The notes beneath the pieces are model-generated. The model ran no database searches. It had not been told where the DNA came from and saw only the letters and a list, made by a program, of their open reading frames with translations. A program made the translations under genes and the position numbers. A stretch of 64,000 nt of DNA. Source: Berberis thunbergii. Taxonomy: Eukaryota; Streptophyta; Magnoliopsida; Ranunculales; Berberidaceae. Shown here one piece after another: positions 58,851 through 64,000 of this stretch. Each line of letters begins with the position of its first letter. Position 1 is the stretch's first letter. The stretch covers positions 1-64,000 of the forward strand of contig QNQO01007589.1 in the NCBI GenBank assembly GCA_003290165.1. Reading direction: 5' to 3'.

Positions 58851-58950
58851 GTTATGGAGCCAACAACCTTCTTTTTTGTCGAATCGGCTTCTTTTTCTTT
58901 ATTTGCTTGTTAGCCTATTTGCTCCAACGCTGTCATCCGATGTAAAGACC

Positions 58951-60070
58951 TACACAAGGATTGCACTATAACATTAATTTTTAGTAATGGTGATCGGGAA
59001 GATCAATCATTCTCACAAAATTTTGATATCCCTTGTAGTGGTATTTTCCCTTTTGAAGGAGATTGTATTTGCATCTTCTTTATTTTAATTAATATAAAGG
59101 TTAAAAAATCGTTAAAACCCTGCTTGCTTTCCAAAAGAAAAAGAAAAAAACTAGTTTTGATGCAGAAAATACTTGCTTATAATTTTCTTAAAATTATCAA
59201 TTTGGTATGAAATTTGGTGACCACGGTCACTGGCAATGACTAAGATAAGCATAGACACACACAAAATTAGGACTCCACCCAAACCTTCATCTACCTGCAG
59301 TACTTGAGAATCATAAATTCTTGTTCTTTGCCCTTCTGTGTTTTCTCGTCTTGAGCACTAAATAAACTTTTCTTCCACAGTCTGCAGCACCCCATTTATC
59401 CTTTCTACCTTCCCCTTTATTTACTTTCACATACTGCTCATTGAAGGCTCACTTTGCATCACACATCAATCAACTAGAATTTGTTCAAGCTCATAAATGG
59501 TAAATGGTATGTGCTTCACTTTCATCTCTCTTTTATTCTTCTTTCTTGTTCAATTATATGATATTCATGGTTTTGGGTTTAGCTTCTCCTTTGTATGATT
59601 TTGTTGTGGAAATGTTCATAGAGTTTGCATGCAATTTGATTTTGATTCAGAAAGTTTAAATTGGTACACAGTGAGAGAGTTAAATTTCTAACAAGAAAAC
59701 TAGGTGATCCCTCTCTTGCACTTGAACGTTTTCCAAGTTCTTAAACACTAATTTATCAGTCATTTACAATTTTAACTGTATAATGTAGTCCATGTGTATT
59801 TAGTTTTTGCTTTGCTATAATGGATCACTGATGTCAATTTTGGGATATAGTGCTTGTGTGGTAATTTCTAACAAGGCCAAAATTATATTGTTTTGTATGA
59901 CAAAACTTGGGTCCCTAACCTGAGATGGTAAGGTAGCTTGGGTGGTTTGAGGGCTCTCCTTTGTTATTTGCCTTGCATTGGAGTAATAGAAGCCAATTAA
60001 TCATTCAAAATACTAGATAGCAATGGGACTGCCAAAAATGAAGTGAAGGACATCAAACAAGCCCCTTCAA
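58951..60070. other. spacer / 5' region of B3 copy C
   Basis: No protein-coding exon is supported. An ATG|GT arrangement near 59501 parallels the inferred ATG-only first exon of copy A near 28700, which would place a long first intron here. Confidence 0.4.
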
Positions 60071-61117
60071 ATGAGATCCATGGCGTTCAAGGGGTTCCAA
60101 TTCTACAAGATCATTAGCTTTTCAGCAATCCAAGAGCAACGACTCGTAAGCTTTCTCATCTTTCAACTATGTGACTAAAGTTGTTGATTATGTTAAGTTA
60201 CATTCCAAAGGGAAATCTTGAGCAATTGTTGGTACCTTGAATGCAGGGACTCCCACCAAAGTTTGTCAGGAAATTCGGTGATGCTTTATCTGATGTTGTA
60301 GTCGTTAATGATTACATTGGTAATGTATGGAACATCAAGTTGAAAAAAGCTAGAGACAAGATGTGGTTATCTAAAGGCTGGAAGCAATTCGTAGACCGTC
60401 ATTCTATACGTGTTGGTTATTTTTTAGTGTCCGCATACGATGGGAACTAAGTTTCGTGTTCATATATTTGATATGACCTGCACCGAACAAATCAACCTAG
60501 TTGAAACAGAACAACAAAATGGTGCTAATGCGCCTATTGTCATACCAGAGGTATCTTCAGAGTCTGGTAGTGGTAGAGATCAACCACTGAAACAGTCGAA
60601 GCCTATACATCATCCGTCCTTCAGAGTAACCATGACACCTACTTATGTGAAGTTTTATTCAGTGAGTTTTCTCTTTACTCAAAATAGCCAATGTGACAAT
60701 AGACTATGAACTTATTACTTATGCTACATATTTCAATCACAGAGAAAAACATGTCAAAGAGTTCTAGGATTAATTCAAGCGAATGTTGATAGTTAGAACA
60801 TAGCAAGCTGAACGTTTACCTTAGCGTATCATCATATTATTAATAGACGATTCATTTTGTTGCAGCTGATACCTTCATACTTTGTCAAGAAATATATGGC
60901 AGATGGGTCGAAGTCAAGGACAGTCAAACTTGAGGCCTTTGATGGGAAAAGAAGATGGTGTGTTTCATGCTACATCAAGCAGACCGGTCGTTCTGGTAGA
61001 CTTAACTCTGGTCGGGGTCAATTCGTAAGAGATAACAAGCTGAAAGTAGGAGATGTTTACGTATTCGAACTGATTGACAAGAATATGTTTAAGGTCGATG
61101 TTCAACGAGGTCGCTGA
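60071..61117 (+). pseudogene. REM-type B3 gene, copy C, frameshifted
   Basis: Exons are 60071-60145 (MRSMAFKGFQFYKIISFSAI...), 60247-60661 and 60866-61117, with GT-AG borders at the same places as copy A. B3 domain 1 runs GLPPKFVRKFGDALSDVVVV...SIRVGYFLVSAYDGN. There the frame hits a TAA (60448-60450), because two bases present in copies A and B (AACTCTAAG versus AACTAAG) are missing. The rest continues in another frame (TKFRVHIFDMTCTEQINL). Exon 3 encodes an undamaged second B3 domain (LIPSYFVKKYMADG...LKVGDVYVFEL...VQRGR). A single 2-nt lesion makes it a young pseudogene, or a sequencing error in a live gene. Confidence 0.8.
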
Positions 61118-61209
61118 GGTTGATACACTTTTAGTCTCATAAATAGTCATACTCTCTATTACCTTTGTGTAATTAAGAGAAATAGTAACTAGGATGCTTA
61201 ACGTACTTT

Positions 61210-61385
61210 TTACTCGTGAAGAGGAAATCTGTTTAAATGTGGCACGAATCTGTAAACGCTAAATCACTGCAAATCATGACCCTGGAACTGGTGTAGATAA
61301 TGTTGGCATTATGAAATGTGAATCTGCTAACAATGAGTAACGGTAAACCATTTCTCAAGCGCAAGTTTGCATATTCCTAGCTAGA
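61210..61385 (-). pseudogene. relic of a BPI/LBP terminal exon
   Basis: It matches the last exon of the BPI/LBP gene at 62345-62542 along most of its length. Shared blocks include ATCACTGCAAATCA(T/C)GACCCT, GGTGTAGA(T/C)AAT and AAACCATTTCTCAAGCG, with diverged bases between. Stops and indels make it non-coding. It lies between B3 copies C and D. Confidence 0.75.
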
Positions 61386-61671
61386 CCAAGCATAAATTGT
61401 AGAATGCTAACCTACACTCCCGTAGTCCCGCCCAACATGAAGAAGTGAGTTCGATAGCGCAACCAATAGCTCTCCAAGCTCTAAATTACACAAATCCAGG
61501 GGCTAAGTTTTCAGATTAATTTGGATTCACCTGCCTCTTCTACCCCAAATCCAATGCTTAAATTTTATGCACTATACATGATACTCTGAGATCAAATCTT
61601 CTTGACAGCAACTGTGTATTTTCTTCTCTCATTCCAATTTTCCTTGCATGATGTTGGCACATTGGAATGTA

Positions 61672-61758
61672 GGGGCTCCCACCAAAGCAGGTGATGTTTG
61701 CGTGTTTGAACTAATTGACAAAAAAGTGTTCAAAGTCCATGTCCACCGATGTCCCTGA
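61672..61758 (+). pseudogene. minimal REM/B3 relic, copy D
   Basis: After an ATGTAG acceptor-like sequence it reads GLPPKAGDVCVFELIDKKVF and then KVHVHRCP and a stop. GLPPK is the start of the middle exon of copies A-C and the rest is the end of their last exon. The join is at an AAAG shared by both, so everything between was lost by a microhomology deletion. Confidence 0.8.
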
Positions 61759-62344
61759 AGATTAATTGTTTTTAGTCTTCCTACGCCTGCTATCCTTTTG
61801 TAATGAAGAGCATTTGGTGAAGTTGTTCAGACTTATTTCTTGTTCTTGCTATTCTATATTTTATAAGAACACCTGCTTAGTCTGTTATGCTTGTTCACTC
61901 CACTTGTTAGTTGTTTCCATAACTTTGATATATTACTAAACCATTTTGGCCTTACTGTTCGAATATCTCAAAATACCCATGACAGTAATCCAATTTTCAC
62001 AGGTGATCTTTACCACGGAAATTTCAATCTGTTTTAGAACTGCTAAACCGAAATTCAGTAACTACGTTCTAACAAACAAGATGTTAGTGTTAAAGAAATA
62101 ATCCAACTATTACCAATGTAGTAAATCGTAAATAACAAAGGTCATTGAAGATCAGAATCAGAATGGGATATTATACAGCAGAACCCTTTGTCTAAAACAA
62201 CTTAAGCATGTATGTGAGAAGAACTAAATCTGCATTTATGATACTACAGGAGAGAAGAAACACTACCTCCATCTTACACCTCCTCACGTCTTTCTCACAA
62301 TATAATGCACATTCGTACAAATGGGATGATGAGTGTATTCTTAC
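61759..62344. other. spacer between copy D and the BPI/LBP gene
   Basis: No coding sequence seen. It contains the presumed 3' UTR of the minus-strand BPI/LBP gene. Confidence 0.4.
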
Positions 62345-63847
62345 TCATGATGAGGAAATCAACTTGTCGGTGTAGGAGTTCGTATATGCTACATCACTGC
62401 AAATCACGACCCTAGAATTGGTGTAGACAATTTCGGCATTTTGAAGGGTGAATCCGCTAACAATGGGTAATGGGAAACCATTTCTCAAGCGTGAGTTTGC
62501 ATACGGGATAGCTATGGTTTTGAGGAAAGTCCACATAGTAGCCTGCCAAAATAGAGAAAACTGTTAGCTGCAAGCAGTGTAGTTTCTCCTCTGTGAACAA
62601 GGGGTTGATAGGTGAAATGGACTCTAAAATTTGCCCAAAGTGAAAAGGAAGAGGGGGGAAAGTGGAAGAGATAACAGAAAGCATGAATCTTGATGATGAT
62701 GACCTCTGTCCTCTTGATTTGTACAAAACTGTGGAAATTGTTTTCTTTGGGTGGGAACTTTCTTTCTCACCTCTTCTCTTAATTTAAAGTTTTCCCATGG
62801 AAAATTTCTTTCAAGTCAAACACAGCCTAAATGACAATGGTATCGACCACTCTTGAAAAAAAATTTGTATCAAGGATATTCTATTCTGACACTGATACAC
62901 CTAAGTTCACCTGGAAACAAACCAAAACATGCAAGAATTTGAGCACAGATGGGTGTACCTGAATAAGAGACATGTGAAAGTTACCAATGTTGCTCCATTT
63001 TAGAGACAGGGTAAAGTCATCCAGTCCAACATAACCAACTAGCTTGTTCTTCGAGATTTCAACTGAACCTGAGGCTCTAATCACCTGCAGCATGGGAAAA
63101 ATGTAACATCTTTAAAGAACATAATAGTACTCAGGAAGATTTTAAAGATATACAGAACAACTGATACAAAACGCCTCAAGCTCAATTACAAAGAAGATTA
63201 AACTTTGCATGATACAGAATAGGCTTTTGCATATCATTTTTGCACTCAAAATTAATATAAGTAGACATCGTACTGTGTTAAAACCTTCTATATATTTTCC
63301 CAAAACTCTAACAAGAATCCTAAACTTTCTTTTTTGTCTCTGTCCTAACCCAATTCTACATTACCAACCTCAATACAAAGCAATCAACATACAAGAAAGA
63401 CAAAACTTTGAAAATCACATTCATGTTAAAGTAACTTAAAAATAGAATGTACCTAATAAGTAATAACTATAGCATGAGTAAAATTAACAAGAAAATTAAA
63501 CAGGGTCAAAAGTTGGAAAGTAATAAGTAAGAAATTTACAAAGACATTGAAACTAAATGCAAAAAGACCATCTGGGTACTTGTTAAATTTAAGCTTACCA
63601 CTGAGATGCATGCAACTGGTACTATTTCATTGGCGTCCACCACATCAATCGTCATGTCTGTGTAAATGGTAGATTCGATCTTATCTGGTGAAACCTTAAT
63701 GAATGGAGGTGAAGATAATGTGACATTGAGCTGCATGTCATCATTTGGGTATTTTCTGTAAAGTGCAGGAACCAAGTATCTCCAGCCAGCAGTGTTCAAA
63801 AGTGACTGTTCTGGTACTTTGCTCACAATCCAGTGCAAAATGCCTGC
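62345..63847 (-). CDS. BPI/LBP-family lipid-binding protein, last three exons (5' part outside window)
   Basis: Minus-strand exons are 63847-63599 (AGILHWIVSKVPEQSLLNTA...RKYPNDDMQLNVTLSSPP...IPVACISV-like VACISV), 63084-62959 (VIRASGSVEISKNKLVGYVG...LKWSNIGNF) and 62542-62345 (ATMWTFLKTIAIPYANSRL...GFPLPIVSGFTLQNAEI...SDVAYTNS, stop). All borders are GT-AG, phase 0, and no lesion is visible. The sequence corresponds to the C-terminal barrel of plant BPI/LBP proteins such as Arabidopsis At1g04970. Family members bind lipopolysaccharide-like lipids, are secreted, and have been linked to PR1 regulation. The upstream exons lie beyond position 64000. A relic of its last exon lies at 61210-61385. 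Confidence 0.88.
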
Positions 63848-64000
63848 CTGACCCACCAAAAGAATTATCAATTGAATAGTTCCGACTTTAATAGCATCAT
63901 ATTTACACCAGCTCAATTTCACAGAGAAACTAATTTTAATGTGGGGGAGTAATAAAAACTGAATAACAGAAAAGTCCCACATAGTTTCATGCATATATCT
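63848..64000 (-). other. intron of the BPI/LBP gene, running off the window
   Basis: It lies upstream of the acceptor at 63848 (GGTCAG|GCAGGC on the minus strand). There is no recognisable exon before the window ends. Confidence 0.6.

Larger units (their letters stand above)
38100..58950 (-). mobile_element. decayed Tat-lineage Ty3/gypsy retrotransposon, hosting nested CACTA elements
   Basis: Minus-strand pol sequence (56000-58850) includes the reverse transcriptase YIDDM box, two RNase H-like regions and integrase. Downstream of pol, and antisense to it, lies a plus-strand ORF of the 'putative gypsy type transposon' (Transposase_28) class in two halves (39021-39906 and 54563-55389). An extra ORF antisense to pol near the 3' end is known from Tat-lineage elements such as maize Grande. 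The gag-protease end and 5' LTR are absent beyond about 58950. Boundaries are approximate. Confidence 0.65.

Overview
The window is nuclear DNA of a flowering plant, almost certainly a eudicot. It is AT-rich, its genes have GT-AG introns, and it contains plant-specific families (SABATH methyltransferase, phytocyanin, REM-type B3 proteins, GLUTAMINE DUMPER). Roughly two thirds is transposon-derived, with several elements nested in one another. I cannot name the species from sequence alone.

Left third (1-16.9 kb): about 3 kb with little recognisable coding sequence, then a complete 5.1 kb hAT transposon (3197-8302) with an 8-bp target duplication. It carries a frameshifted transposase and, unexpectedly, an intact GLUTAMINE DUMPER-like ORF on the opposite strand. 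The hAT sits 47 bp downstream of the stop codon of an intact four-exon indole-3-acetate O-methyltransferase gene (IAMT1-like, minus strand, 8357-11746). Intron 3 of that gene and the 5 kb upstream hold a Mutator-type MITE and three related fold-back repeats.

Middle left (16.9-27.3 kb): a phytocyanin/early-nodulin-like gene is split in exon 1 by a 9.6 kb non-autonomous LTR retrotransposon. The element has two nearly identical 4.6 kb LTRs around only 306 bp of internal DNA. Its LTR starts contain stacked copies of the internal-to-LTR junction.

Middle (28.6-38 kb): a REM/B3 gene that looks intact (copy A) and a dead copy B interrupted by a deleted Copia element, followed by a 5'-truncated LINE and two MITEs.

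Right centre (38.8-58.9 kb): a decayed Tat-lineage Ty3/gypsy element, with pol on the minus strand and a Transposase_28-like ORF on the plus strand. A CACTA element (left end 39908) is inserted in that plus-strand ORF. Inside the CACTA transposase-like gene sits a second, structurally complete 9.9 kb CACTA (41572-51476, TSD TTC). This inner element has no recognisable transposase. It carries intron-containing fragments of at least seven unrelated host genes, all on the minus strand: KNOX, FKBP62/ROF, a LIM protein, an AT-hook protein, a Tm-1-like TIM-barrel protein, an acyl-protein thioesterase and a cyclase-associated protein. It is a Pack-CACTA and is the most remarkable object in the window.

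Right end (59.5-64 kb): B3 copy C (2-nt frameshift), a minimal B3 relic D, a relic of a BPI/LBP terminal exon, and the last three exons of a BPI/LBP-family gene on the minus strand that continues past the window edge.
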